From NCBI GenBank assembly GCA_028751875.1, contig CM054138.1, positions 37,972,336 to 38,036,335 of the forward strand: a stretch of DNA of 64,000 bases, written 5' to 3'. Origin of the DNA: Rapana venosa (taxonomy: Eukaryota > Mollusca > Gastropoda > Neogastropoda > Muricidae). A program made the translations under genes and the position numbers. Below, in pieces: positions 21,901-34,705 of the stretch. Position 1 is the stretch's first letter; each line of letters opens with the position of its first letter. Under the pieces are notes generated by a model. The model did no database searches and was not told where the DNA came from. It was given only the letters and a program-made list of their open reading frames with translations.

Positions 21901-23520
21901 AATAAGAAGTGAAACAAGAATGTAAACAAAAAAGAGAATATTTAAATAAACAAATAAAGAAAGGGAAAATAATATGGAAAGATTGTAAAATCTATGGCTG
22001 GAAATAAGGAAGATTGTAGGGGGAAAAAAAAGATAAAAATGATAAAACGATAGGGTGACCTTAATCGGAAGTACAGGGTGAGTACAAAATGAATTTTTTT
22101 CCCTTAACCCAAAAATATGGCCTGCTGTTATGTCTAATGCACATAGGCCATTTCTTGGGTAGTCAGATCAAGTCGGGTCATTGATCTTGCTGCGGTTGCA
22201 GAGGAAGACACCCACCCGAAGAAGGAAAACTTGTCGTGAGACAAAAATATGACCAGATTCGGGAATTATAAACTGAGGATAGTGGATGTCCTAAAAGACT
22301 ACAAAATAAGTTATGTCAATTGCCATACATAAAAATTTGTGAACTTGATAGTTTGTGGATTATTTGAGATAAACCAAATGTGTATTTGATGTTAAATCTG
22401 CAGTGTGGAAATTTAAATATATAAAAAATTAATAACTATTCAGAAAAAGTTATGTCCCAATTTTGAGGGAGTGGAAATCATACATATGTGTGGCCTTTGG
22501 TTGGTTTTACAGATAGTCAAAAGTTTGCTGGGAGGAAGTTGTGAGTGTATGCTTGAATGCGTATAACTGGCAGCATAACTTTATTCTCTCTCTCTCTCTC
22601 TCTCTCTCTCTTTTCTCCTCTCTCCCCTCTTCTCTCTCTCTTCCCCTCTCTCTTTTCTCTCTCTCATTCCCCAGTGCTAAATGAGTTCTCTCATTCCCTT
22701 TTGTTTTTTTAACATTTTTTAAATTTCTTTTATATCGAGGAAATGGAACTGTTTAAGTTACTTTGTATTGTATTGTATTGTTGTATTGTGAATTTGACTA
22801 AAAAAAAACTATATGGCAAAAGAAATGAACATAATATGTGGAATTGACATATGATTTTTTTAAAAGAATACCTTATGGCTAAATTACATAATTATATTAT
22901 TATTGCTTTATGCAGAAATAGGATATGTGATTGGATGATTTTCGCTGATTGATTTGCTTATCCATTGCTAGAGGACGTGTGTTTTTTGGTATGACATGGC
23001 CTCACTCAGATCTTTTGGGCGATACCAGTTTCTCACCTATCACCAATGATACATCAATTTTTTTTTTGAAGTGGGAGAAAATAAGTGTAGGTAGCCCAAT
23101 GCAAACTGGGTCTTAATGCAAAGCTATTTCCAAAAAATGTGAAAACGCCTTTTCAAAGCGAAACTTTATGACCCGTACATTTGTAAAGTATGCTATGTTT
23201 ATTTGTGCAAATGGGGGGATGGGGAGGAGATACAAGTACCAAATCTTCTGAAAGGAAAAAAACATGTGAATGAAATCTTTCATTCTCACCCTCAGAGGGG
23301 TTGGCTTGTTTTTTCTTTTTACCTGACAGGATTTTTCGGTTCTTGGATTAGGTACTCTTCAGAGATTTGGCAAACTGCACTTTTTGTGAATGCCGTACAG
23401 CTGGGGACTTCTCGGGTACAAAAGAAATGCCAGTACATTTTCGAACAGCCCCAAGTTCCTGATTTGTTCATTGAGGAAACAATAAAGTCGAAAGGCACAG
23501 GAGTGATTTAGATACGCTTA
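21900..23520. other. Non-coding stretch with a CT microsatellite
   Basis: AT-rich sequence with a CT-rich microsatellite at 22584-22665 and a TATTG pentanucleotide run near 22765. An open frame of 102 codons at 23203-23511 has no recognised motif and no similarity that I can name, so I do not call a gene. Confidence 0.5.
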
Positions 23521-26454
23521 ATTTTAGTGAAAACGGGCGGGGGTTTAAAAAATAAGAAAAAAAGCCCAAATTCACTCCCTTAAAAAACTTCCCAAAAATT
23601 AAAATAAAAAGAAAAAGAAACTTTATGTTTATTTTTTTCCTAACTTTCTAAATTTTGAGTAATGTAGGCCCTTTTTTCCCCAACAGCGTTTGGGTTTAGG
23701 GGCGGAAATCTGGTTTTTTTTGGGGGTTTGAAGGAATGTAAATTCCGACTGCGGGGGAAAAGTTTTTCCTTTTAAGAAAAAATGCCCCCCTTTTCCAGGG
23801 GTTTTTAAAAAACTTGCCAAAAGTAAAAAAAAAAAACCGAACCTTTTTTTTAAAAATTTTAAATTTTTAAAATTTCCATAAGTTCTTGAAAATTATAAAT
23901 TATAAACCTTTTATTGTTTTTTAGGGGGTTATAGGGGGTTTTTTTTCTTAAGTCTTGAAAACTTAATTTTCAAACCGTTTTGCAAAAATTTTTTTAAAAT
24001 TTAAAAAAGGGGGCCCCTTTCAAAAAATACACTATAATGATTTCAACAAAAAAATGAAATTGAATTTCTATAAGAAATCATACATCATTTTAAAGGGGGT
24101 TTTTTCCTTGAAAAAAAAATATAAATGTATTAAGTCTATAGATGATGTTGCCACGTATAAAATTTTCCCCAAAGCTTTTTTAAGTTTACAATGCCAAATT
24201 ATATAGTAAAATTTCTTTTTGGGGGATGCCAAAGGGGTAAAATTAAATTTTTAAAAGCGAATGGATTATTATAAAATTTAGGCTGAATTAATTCGTTCAA
24301 AAAATCTAAAAACCCCGGGCAGCCAAATGAAAAAAACTTCATTTTTCCTTTTCCCAGATTTTGGGACAAAAAGGCACTTTGTCACGTTTTCAGTCTCCCT
24401 CTTTTTATACCCGGGGGAAAACCGGTGAAATGTTTAGGTCTGTTTAAAACCAAACCCCTAAGTTTTGTAAAACGCACTTTTTTTCATTTTAAATTCTTTG
24501 AAATTCCAATGTAAATTTAAATTTTTAAATTATTCGAAAAACATCTTTTACTTTGAAATTTCTATGACTGGGTTTCTATTTGATCATGCCCCCTCCGGCC
24601 CCCTGCAGTCTATGTTTTTTTTTTAAAACTTTTCATTAAAGTTTTAATTTTTTTTCCCCCCTTTTTTTTTCCAAAAAACATATGCAAAACCATAAGTATA
24701 CAAACTTTTTGGGAATTTTCCTAAAGCCCAATTTTTTTTTTCCATTTTTTTCCAATCTTTTACAAAGTAAATTTTTTCTTTATAGGGAAATCAATCCCAA
24801 TTCATTTTGGGCCAAATTTTTTAACCCCAAAAATTTTAAATGCATTTTACATACAAATTTTAAATTTTTAAGGGTTTCCTTCCGAGTTTCACCAAAAACA
24901 AAGCCCATTGGGTGTTCGCTGTTTTACATTTAAAAGGGTTTTTCATAGCAAATAAGTGTAATTTTTAATACATCGCAATTCTCAAAACCCCATATTTTCC
25001 CCCTTTACTGAAAAAATTGTTTGCCCCTTTGTGAAAAAAAAAGCTTTATAAAAATATTTAAAAAAGAACAAAATCCGGGTTTATACAATGCACAAAAGAA
25101 TAAATCAAAACAGCTTTTTTTTTGTTTACAAATCTTGACACCCATAAAAAAAACAAGCCTGGTCGAAAAATATTTTCCCTAGTTTAAATTTGTTTTGCTT
25201 TTAAACTATCTTAATTCTCTTTTCCAAAATTTCCCCATTTTTCATGAAAAATTTTTCGAACCCCCAAAGGGATTTTGTTTTTTCCATGTTCACTTTTAAT
25301 GCCAAATTTTGTGCGCGGGTGTTTTGGTTTTATTTCAATTGCCTTTGAAACCCTCCCAAAGTTTGACAGAAGGGAAAATTGTCTTCAGCAAAAAAGCATT
25401 ATAAAAAAATTCTGTCAAATAAAAATTTTTACAAAAAGGTTTTCCAAATGTTCAAATATTTCAATAGAAAGTTTTTTTTTTTTTAAAAAAACAAAAAATT
25501 GGAAGGATGAACTTTACCCCCGGGTTTCACCCTTTCGTTTTTTTCACAAATCTGTTTTTTGGGAAAACCACATCTTTTTCTAGCTTTCACGCTTTTTTTA
25601 CATACTCTTAACAATTTTTTAAAAAATTCCCCTTTTATCCTATTTTCAGGCCAACACCAGGCCTTTAATTTTTTTTCTTAAAATTTGAATCAAAGGCCTT
25701 TTCGAAAAATTATGGGCTTTTTTAATTTCTGATTTTTGGGGCCAAACTTTTTTTTGAATGCGGCTAAAGGAAAATATGTGTTTAAATTTGGCCCTAAAAT
25801 TTTTTTTTAAAAAACCGCTTGAGGGTTCCCCCTTTTATATTTTAATGTTACCCCTCCTGCAGTCTATTTTTAAAATTAACAGAACTATAAAATTTTTTAT
25901 TTTGAAAATTATTACTTAACAAATATCCCTTATGTTATTTGTGTCTTTACTTTCTCCTTTTTAAATTAGGAAAGACTATTGTTTCCCTGTCGCTTTCGGG
26001 AAAATTTTACCATTAAATTCGAATGGGTTTTTTTAAATTAAATTTTAACAAGAAAAATTTAAAAAACAGGTTCCCAGAATATTTAAAAAAAAACTCCCAC
26101 AAATTTCCCTTTTTTTTGGTTTTTTCCCAGTTTTTTTTGCCATTTTCAATCTTCTAATTCCCCTTTGTGTTACTTTTCCTGTGTCTTTTTGGGGATTTCG
26201 TCTATTTTTCTTCAAATTCGTTTCATCTGAAACATCTTTAATAAATTAATTATTTTATTTCCTTTTCTAAACAACTTTTAAAGTGATCAAAACCTTTTCC
26301 AAAAAAGTTGCCTTTTGGGGTTTGGGTGATTTTTGTTATATATTTTTTGTTAAATTTTTCCCCAAAAATTGGGTTTCCTTTGACCCCCAACAGAATTTAA
26401 AATTTCTTTAAAAATTAATACTTTGGGTTCTTTCTTTTCCCTTTTACCCGCATA

Positions 26455-27970
26455 TTATCATCTTTCAGACCTTTGACCTTGGTGGTCGGGGGGAGACAGA
26501 AAGCCGATCCCCGTGGAAAAGCCCTCTCCATCATCCTTCGGCCTCGGGTTTCTGCGCATTTAGTGCGGGTTTTTCACCTGGTCCATTCTTGATGTTGCCC
26601 AAATCCATGACTTGTTCTGTTTTCCCCCTTTTCTGCCACCTTCGGTGTTCCCCAGTACTGTTTTGGGCGGGTTTTGTTGTGGGGGTTTAAACTTTTGGCC
26701 AAAACCATTTCAGCTTTTTTTTCCCTTGACGATTTTTCTGTGGCCCTCCCCACCCGGGGTTTTAAATTTGATTTGAAATTTTGGTTTTCGTTTCCCCAGG
26801 ATACCCCGTGTTTTCTATGGATTTTGTTTCAAATGACTGGATTGCTTTGCGGGTTTCACATTTAAATGTCCCGGTTTCATTTTCCGTACGCGGGATGTTG
26901 TTTAGGGCTTTGTAGAGCTTTGTTGTTTGGGAAATGATCTTTTTGCCCTTTTCCATATGGTGGTGAGTTTTGTCATGGAAAAATTTTTGGCCAGGGGGGT
27001 TTTTTTAAAAACTTTTGATTTCTGTCGCCCCGATGCCCGTCCTTTGTGAGTTTAGCCCCCAAGTTTTTAAAAAAAGCGTCTACCCTCCCCCCGTTTTTGG
27101 GGCCGTTTTTGAAAATTTTTTAGCAGTGGCTTTGGCTGTGTGTTCAAAAGTATTTTTACTTTTCCCCGAGTTAAAACCTCCTTTCCTATGTTTCCGGGCT
27201 CTGTTCTAAAGGCCTGGTCTTTAAGTTCTTGCTGCTCGGGGGTAAGTTGTTGGGGGGTTGCCGTAAAAATGGATTGGGTTTAGAGTGGAAGTCATGGAGG
27301 GTCTCTCTCATAATTTTTTCCCAAGAAGATTAAACGGGAAATGGAGAAAAACGGGCCCTTTCCTTGTGGGAAAACCCAACTGTGGTTTTAAGTAGTCTCC
27401 GCCTGATTGCAGAGGGACGGGCCTGTTGCGGTGTTGTTTTAGGCTTGAATTTTTTGCATAGCCTTCCCCAATCCCAAAAACATTTGGGCCCTGGCCAAAA
27501 AGCCTTCCTGCCTTACCTGTCAAAAGTTTTAAAGTCGATAAAGGGTTGGGGGAACAGGTCTTTTCTGTTGGATTTTTTTTTTTTCCACCCAAGGATGTGG
27601 CATTAAAAATCTGCCCCCAAATTTTTTTTTTTTCCCTTTGTCCGGGAACCCAGCTTTTTCCCTCTCCCAAGGGGTTTTTCTCCCTCATTTTTTTTATTTT
27701 GATTCAAAATAACTTTGAGTTTGATCAAAGGGCGTGGTGAGGGGGCTGATTGTTCTATAGTTTTGGCTTTGGGCCCTTTAAATTCCCTTTTGGGCAGGGG
27801 TATAGATTTGATTGGGCCCATTTTTTTTGGGGCCACTGTTTTGTCCCCCCAAAATCTTCTGCAGTTTGCCGAAACCCATTGGAGGGTTTGTTTCCCCCCC
27901 TTGTTTGGGGAAAGCTCTTGGTATATGTCTGCTCCGGGGGATTTTCCCTATGGTAAGCTGGGGTGGTTCT
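26455..27970 (-). mobile_element. LINE C, RTE-like reverse transcriptase and 3' end, distorted
   Basis: Reading from 27970 downward, the blocks are IPLPK with KGN near 27800, a NYRTISL-like block near 27760, SKVMLKVIL-like sequence near 27720, TVGVRQG-like sequence near 27380, an LGAKLTKDG block near 27050, KLTTIWKR near 26970, KLYKALN near 26920 and AIQSFETKSI near 26840. The 3' end carries gaccaccaaggtcaaagg near 26480, corresponding to the end of element D at 52750-52790. It is the same family as D, which is clean, so this pair shows how far runs have been stretched here. It is a pseudogene as assembled. Confidence 0.7.
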
Positions 27971-30699
27971 TACTTTTTCCCCTCAGTATAGGTAAAGGCG
28001 GGGGTTTGCTCTTATGTTCCCGCTTTCTCTTCTTTTTATGCTCTTGTCAGGGTTGTTTTGGGTAGTTTTTACATTTTTTGCCAATATTAAAATTTTTACC
28101 CAAAATTTGGGTTTTTTGACTTTTTGGGAAACCGGGGGCAAACGGCCCCCAAATTTTTTTTTTAAAAATTTAATACCCCCTTTTGGGCCAAATTTCTCCC
28201 CGGGCCCCCTTCGCAAACCCAGGCCCCGTTGTTTAAAAATTTTTTTAGGGGCTTTTTTTCCCAACCCCCCTCCCCCCCTTTTTTTTCCGATTGCACGAAA
28301 AAATTCATTTGGTTACCCCCAAAACGGCTTGGAGCCCGGGGGGAATTTTTTTCCCTTTCTTTTCTACCCATCCAAACCCTTTTAACCCAATTTTTTCGGG
28401 GGCTAAACCAATTTTTTAGGAAAAAAAGGTTTACCCGGTTTGGGGTCATTTCCTTTTCGTTGTAAGATTTGGGGGAATTTGGGGAGGGAATCCCTAGCCC
28501 CCCCAAAAAAAACCAAACCAGCGAAAGAAAAGGCAAGTTTGGGAAATGTGGTTCTCCGGGGGAGAATAAGGGAACGTTTTCAATTTTTTGGGGAACAAAA
28601 GAAAAACCACCAAAATGGGCGAAATAAGGGAAAAAGGGCTGGGTCCCGGGAAAGGAATCCCTTTTCAAAAAACACCATGGGGAGAAAGGGGGACACCCTT
28701 CCAAAAATTTTAAAATTCCCCCCCTTTTTTAAAAAATTTCCAGGGTGGTTTTTTAACGGGATTTAAGGGAGGAAAAAACTGTTTTTAATGATAATGGGCA
28801 AAAATCGGGTTTTGGGAAACCAAGGGCCCTGGGGAAAGGAAACGGCACCAAATTTTTTCACGGGAACCTTAACCCCCAACTTTTTTTTTTTCCGGGCCCA
28901 ACGGAATTTAAGGGGGAAGGGCCCAAAAATGAGCCTTCTTTGAGGAGGGGGCCTAAAAAAAAAGGGAAAAAAAAATTTTTGGTGGAGAAAAGCCATGATT
29001 CGTTGGGTTATTTTGGCGGAAAAGACGGAAAAAAACATTTTTTTTAAAAAAAAAAGGGAAAACATTTTCCCAAAAGTGCCTTTTGTTTTTTTTTTAAAAG
29101 AAAAAAAAAGGTTTAATTTTAAACCCCAGAAGGAAAGGAAAACCCTTTTTAACCCCCCTTTTTTCAGGGCCCCCCCCCCCCGGCCCCGAAAAAATTAATT
29201 AAATAAGGGGGGTTTATTTTCCCTTTTCCAAAGTCTTTTTCCTTTCCAATTGGGGTTTTTCCGAAAACCCCTTTTTTCTTCCCCGGGTCTTTTTCAACCA
29301 AAAAAAAAAGGGTTTGGTTTTAAAATTTAAAGGATCAGGAAAATTTTTGGCCTTGGGGTTTTGGGACAATTGCCCTGGGGGGGGAAACTTAAAAGGAGGG
29401 AAAGCCACTTTCCCTTAAAAAACTTTCCCTCCCCCGGGCCATAAGGGGCCTTTAAGGAAAAAGGGGCCATTTTCATTTTGGTTTTTTTCGGACCCCCGGA
29501 CCTTGAAAAAAGAAAAAAGAAAAAGGTCAAGTTTTTATGTTCCCCTGCCATAAAAAATTTGGGGAAATTTTTCCCAAAAAGGGGAAACCAAATCTTTTCC
29601 AACCCACCCGGGTTTTTTTTCACCATTTTTCCAAGTTAAAAACTTTCTTCCTTTTTCCCCCCCATGGGATAATCGTTGGGGTTTTTTTTTTGAGCTGGGG
29701 CCCTTTCCAAATTTATTGTTTTTTTTTAAACTTCCCCGTTTTTTTTAAAGCCCGTTTTCTTCCTTTAAAAATTTTCTTTTTTCCTTCTTTTTTTTGCCCA
29801 AAAAATTTAAAACAAGCCTGACTCTTGGGCAAATTTTCGGGTTTCTTTTCTTCCATTCTTTTTTCTTCTCTTGAAATTTTTTAAATTTTTAACCCCAAAC
29901 CCCTTCCAGTTCGCCCTTTTCCTTTAATTTTTTCTCAACCCCCGGGCTTTAAAAATTTTGTTTTTTTTGGACCTGTCCCCAACCCCATCTTCTTTTTTTT
30001 AAATGCCCCTTTGTTTTTTAAAAAATTTTTTCCCCAATTTTTAATTAAAATTCCTTTTTTGAAAAAGGGGAAGGGAAAAATCCTGCCCCTTTTTTGGTAA
30101 TGCCCAACATGGTTGTTTTAATTTCTGCTTTGGTTTTTTTCTGTCAAAAAACAAGGATTTAAATTTTTTGTAAAGAAGTTTTAAAATTTATTAAAATTTC
30201 CCCTTTTTTTGGTTTTGGATTTTTTATATTGAGGTCTATTTTTTTGGGTGGGTTATATGTTTTCTTTGGGTTTATATTTTAAAAGAGGGGGAAAATGACC
30301 CCTTTTATTTTTTGGGAATTAAATTTTAAAATTTAAAAGGGGGTTTTTTTTTGTTTTTGGGAATTTCAAAAATTTTTGGCCAAAATCCTCCCCCACGCAC
30401 TTCTGAAAGTAACGGGAGAAACAGGCAAAAAGGCCCCGGTCACCTATCTTTTGGGGCCAATTTTGGGTTTCGTTCCCACTCTCTCCAAGTATCTTAAATT
30501 TTGTTTTAGTTTTCAAGAGTAAAAAAAAAAACCCCTCTGTTTAAAAAAAACGCTCGTTTTCCCCCCCCCTCTTTCCCCTTAGGAAAATTACCTGTATGCC
30601 CTTTATGTGAATTTTCGTGTACATGGGGAAATTTTTTAAATGTTGTGGCCTGCCCGAAAGGGCATGCTCCGAAACCCGGAAGCTGAAAAAGGGGCCCAT

Positions 30700-32700
30700 G
30701 ACTTGTGGGGGTTTGGTAGGTGTTTCCCTGTATCCCTACCCCACCAACCCTCTACCCTTTTTGTGCCTTATTGGCACCTTTGGGGCAGCAAAAAAATTTT
30801 TTCCCCATCTTCCCCTGTTTTTGGTGCCAGCTTGGAAAGGGGTTCCCCGGTTTTTTGGGAAAGGTTTTCAGTTTCTTTTTTCGCAGTCCGACCCCAAGTA
30901 TGTTGGGGGTCGCCCTCGTTTGCTTTTTCCCCTTCGGGGTTTTCCAGTGGGGGTTTGTTGGGGCATTTTTTCCTCTGTTCCCGACGGCAGATATCCCTTT
31001 ATCCCATCCCCATCCCCAAATGCATTTTTTGATGTTGCCCAGGGCTTTTTGGTTGAAGGGCCCTTAAATTTTCTTGGGGGAGAGGGTTTTCCAGGTAAAA
31101 AAGATGGGAAAAGTTTTCTTCTGGGATTTTCGTGTGGAATTTGTGGATAGTTTGTCGGGGTTCATCTCAGTCTTTCCTCGCACTCCGAGCGTACAAAAGG
31201 GGGAAAAATTTCACGGGCTTTTGGTTTGTTTTATTTTGGTTCGGGTTGCTTATGGGACGATTTCCACCATTGTTCAATTTCTTTTAGCATTTTTTTGCTT
31301 TGCTAACGGGTTTTCTTGTGTCGCGGCCTCCCTCCCCCCGTCATGCCTCCCCGGGCTCCCGAGGTACGGGAACTCTTCTTTTTTGGGGGTTTAAATCTTC
31401 TCCTTTCACTTTTGGACCGGTGGGGGTTTAAAACGTTCATTTGTCTTCACCTCTGTCTTTTTCCCGAATGATTTTCAGGCCTACTTAAATGTGATGGTGG
31501 GTATGTAAAGAGCATTGCCACATGGGTCGCAAAATCTAGGTCTTCAAGCGTTGAGAAGGGGGTCCATCTGATGCCCGTGACGGGGTCGCTGTTGTTTGTT
31601 CATCCCCCAAATTTCAATTGTCAGGTTGAAGAGTGTTTCCGGGGACATGGGGCGCCATTTTGACGCGGTTTGTACACTAAAACCGGGTTTTTTGGGTTTC
31701 CTACTCTGCCGGGGGAAGTTTTTTAAAACTTGGGTTTAATCCCCTGGGGAAATTTCCCAATATGCTGGAGTATGCCCATACACTTTTCGTAAATTTTGCG
31801 GGTAAAAGGGTTTTTTAAAAAAATCAACAAAGTTGTTTATAGCTGGTCTTCCCTTTCCCGGGTTCACGGGCGATGATGTTGGCAGGGTGAAGATTGGCCC
31901 TAGGCACCTTTTCCGGGGTTTAAAAAAACCTGCCTTGCCTTTCTGAGTTGTTGGCCCACTGCCCTCGAGATTGGCCTTTTTGAGGATTTTTTCCCGGAAC
32001 CCTTGGGGGGAAAACAGTTTGCGAGTGATTCCTCTCAGTTGTTAAATTGTTAGGGTTTCCTTTCTTTGGGTCTTCACGATAAACCCCTTTTTTGCCAATT
32101 GCTGGTAGCATTTCCCCTCCATATAGCTGCAAAGAGTGGTTTTAAAACCCCTTTAGATGAAAAATTTTGGGGAAATCTCCCTTAAAAAGTTCTGCGGTTT
32201 TTTCCATTTTTTGAGGGGAGCGATTGCTGAAAAATCTCTTCTTTCTTTGGTGTTTTGTTTGTGTTAAACTTTTGGATCGGCCTTAAGGTTTCTTGTCCTT
32301 CTGCCTTTTTCAGTTAAATTGGTGGTTTTTTGGGGAAATTTTTTTCGCTAAAAAGGTTTCCATCTTGCTTCTTTTTCTGTTTGGGGTTTTGTTTTTGGGC
32401 CTTTGGTTTTTTCTAGGTTTGGTGTTTCGGTGTTGACCCGGGTATTCCCAAAAGGAAAGTCTTAGAAATTTTAAACCTGTCCTTGCTCCCCTTTGCGGTT
32501 TCCCTTTCCTTGCTTGTCTTGCAATATCACCCATTTTGGGGTCCCCTTTTTGGTTCTTGTCTTTCCCCCAAAGTTTAGTTAATACCAATAGCCCTTGTCT
32601 ATTTCCCTTGTGTCTTTTTTTGGGCCAGGTCAGCAGTCTGTCCCGTTTCACTTTTCCCAATTTAGCTGTGTTGCAAAATTAAGATGGTTTGGGAATACCT
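30700..32700 (-). mobile_element. LINE J, second copy of the LINE B family, distorted
   Basis: Minus-strand blocks from 32700 downward are KRQTADLAQK (linker), INTNPPT-like near 32260, KKGNPNNL near 32050 (the NNWRG motif damaged), LRKARQVF near 31945, NFVDFF near 31830, FSVQTA near 31665, LFNLTIEIW near 31640, LEDLDFATHVAML near 31540 (FADD box read as FATH), YLGS near 31365 and KSKRGRPPTYLGS near 30920. The sequence matches LINE B (16.2-17.4 kb) and extends past the point where B is truncated. The missing DD could be error rather than mutation. Confidence 0.65.
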
Positions 32701-33057
32701 TGTTTAGTTACCCAAAAATTTCGGGAAAAAACAAAAAAAATTGTGAAAATTTGAAAGGAATTAAAATTTTGCCCCCGTGTTTTGGGCCCGTTGGCAAAGG
32801 GGTTTTTCGGTCTTAGAGAAAAAGAAGGAAAAGTTTCCCAAAAAACTCCCCTGCAAAGTTTTTTGTGTGGGTTTTTTGTGCGGGCCCAAGGCACCCATGT
32901 GCACCTTGAAAATAGAATGAGGTTTTCTCCATCCCTGCCTTCTCAGTGAGACCCCGTACATATCAACGCCATGTGCAGAAATCAGTTTTCTGGAGATAGT
33001 ATTAAAATTTATAGACGAGTCGTGTACCTGTTTGTTGTTGCTTCACCCTTTTTATAA

Positions 33058-33118
33058 TATTTATATATATATATATATATATATTGTCTTATTATGTGTG
33101 TGTCTGTTGTGTATGGTG

Positions 33119-33158
<40 letters not shown>

Positions 33159-33189
33159 TGTGGTGTGTTTGTGTGTTGTGTGTGTGAGC
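33058..33189 (+). repeat. AT and GT microsatellites
   Basis: An (AT)n run at about 33061-33084 is followed 30 bases later by a (GT)n run with T interruptions (33121-33186). The region 32.9-33.5 kb otherwise has no recognisable feature. Confidence 0.85.
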
Positions 33190-33504
33190 TCAAGCATTTT
33201 GCTGTTTTAAGTATTATTTCTTATTTGCTTTACGAACGGGGTTCACGTTTTTCTCTATGTTCTGATAGTTACTGCGATGGACACAAGGCAGTAAATGGGG
33301 CTATGCTATTTTTTAATTGATAGTTTAATTAATTACTTTTGGTGATGCATATAGGTGCTGTGCTCAGTTTCTATGAAGTTGCTCAGATGTCGTGTGCTTT
33401 GGGGAAAAAATAAAAACAAAATGTTATTGGATAAATAATCCCAAATAATAGTATCATGTCTTGATAATGAAATTTCATGTATCAGATTATTTTAAGTAGA
33501 TATA

Positions 33505-34515
33505 AATATTCCTGTGAGTACAATTGACACTTCTAAATTCCAAAAAGTGTCTGGTTGTAAGGTACCAGCGCTTCAATCGCCGCTAGGACCTCTGACGAAG
33601 GCTCATCCAGGAGCCAAACTCGAGGCATGTCAGGCCAAAGGCATGTTTCTTACTCAACTTTGCTTAAAATGCTGTCATTGCAAGATATTATTTTCTAGAG
33701 ATTTTTTAAAAATTCAATCGCTGATAAAAAATGATTGACCACTTCAATTTCCAGAATTAAAAACGGTATTTTACACACCGTTTATCCATTTATTCTGCAT
33801 TTCGAGGATGGTGGAATAAGCACACATGCATTTTTTTTTATACACCCAGTCTCTTGTGTGCATCCAGGTTCGATCCCAAACCTTATTTGCATCCTTTCAC
33901 TAGGATCACCAAAATAAAGGCATAAAGATTCATTAGATGTTTAATTTCTCCTATTTTTGTGCAACATACATTTTAAGCATGTTTTCGTTCTCTTTTTATC
34001 ATCGTCTGTCGATGGCAGCTTAAAAAGGCCACAGCAATAATAAACTTAAATATTCTTGTAAATGCGATTTACACTTAAATTTGAAAAGTGTCTTGCTGTC
34101 TTGCTCACCCAAAGTGAAGATTCAGTTATCGCCTGGACATCTGAAAAAGGCTCATCCAGGAGCTAAAACTCGAGTCAGATCAGGCCAAAGGCATGTTTCT
34201 TAAACATTGCTTAAAATGCTGTCATTGAAAGGTATTATTTTGTAGGTTTCTTTTTTGTCTGAATCTTTGATGAATAATTTTCAAAATGATTGAGATATCG
34301 TTAGTGGTTACCTGCGCTTGTTTTGTTATGTTAATTGACAGAATAGTCTAGATTATGACATTTGTGACCATACTTTTCGGGCACAAACGGGATCGAACCT
34401 GGATCTGGGTGTATAAAAAAAAAGCATGTGTGCTTATTCCACCATCCTCGAAATGCAGAATAAATGGATAAACGGTGTGTAAAATACCGTTTTTAATTCT
34501 GGAAATTGAAATTGA
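33505..34515. repeat. Fold-back element: duplicated module with inverted arms
   Basis: Two nearly identical arms face each other, 33743-33877 and 34390-34510. The right arm is the reverse complement of the left over about 120 bases, apart from roughly a dozen extra bases in the left arm. A direct repeat also lies before each arm (about 33511-33700 and 34055-34250), sharing aaggctcatccaggagc, caggccaaaggcatgtttct and ttaaaatgctgtcattg. The arms contain tcgaggatggtggaataagc, related to the tail of the tRNA-type SINE, and ggttcgatccc, a B-box-like word. No transposase is seen in the roughly 510-base loop. Confidence 0.75.
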
Positions 34516-34705
34516 TGAGCATTTGCATGGTATGCATTTTATTTTACTTCATGGTATGGATGCAGACTATTGCATGGGTGGGCACATGTACTCTGTTCTG
34601 GCGGTGTCTCGCTTTGTCGTATTTGATTCTTGCTCATTCTCTGCAGGCCTCCACTCTATGCACATGAGACTTTTGAGAGCCACAGTGTTCTTGAGACAAA
34701 ACATA

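Larger units (their letters stand above)
23520..32900. other. Second homopolymer-distorted tract
   Basis: From about 23.52 kb, run lengthening sets in and persists with varying severity to about 32.9 kb, where clean sequence resumes. Two minus-strand LINE copies are still readable inside (26.45-27.97 and 30.70-32.70 kb). Nothing is identifiable in 23.52-26.45 or 28.0-30.7 kb. The sparse open frames there are not supported as genes. Confidence 0.75.

Noticed and set aside
23203..23511. A host exon or small gene of 102 codons
   Set aside because: No motif, splice context or similarity could be named, and it lies next to a distorted tract.
33500..34520. A CRISPR array
   Set aside because: The repeats are long and few, with one inverted pair and no regular spacers. 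The setting is an animal genome.
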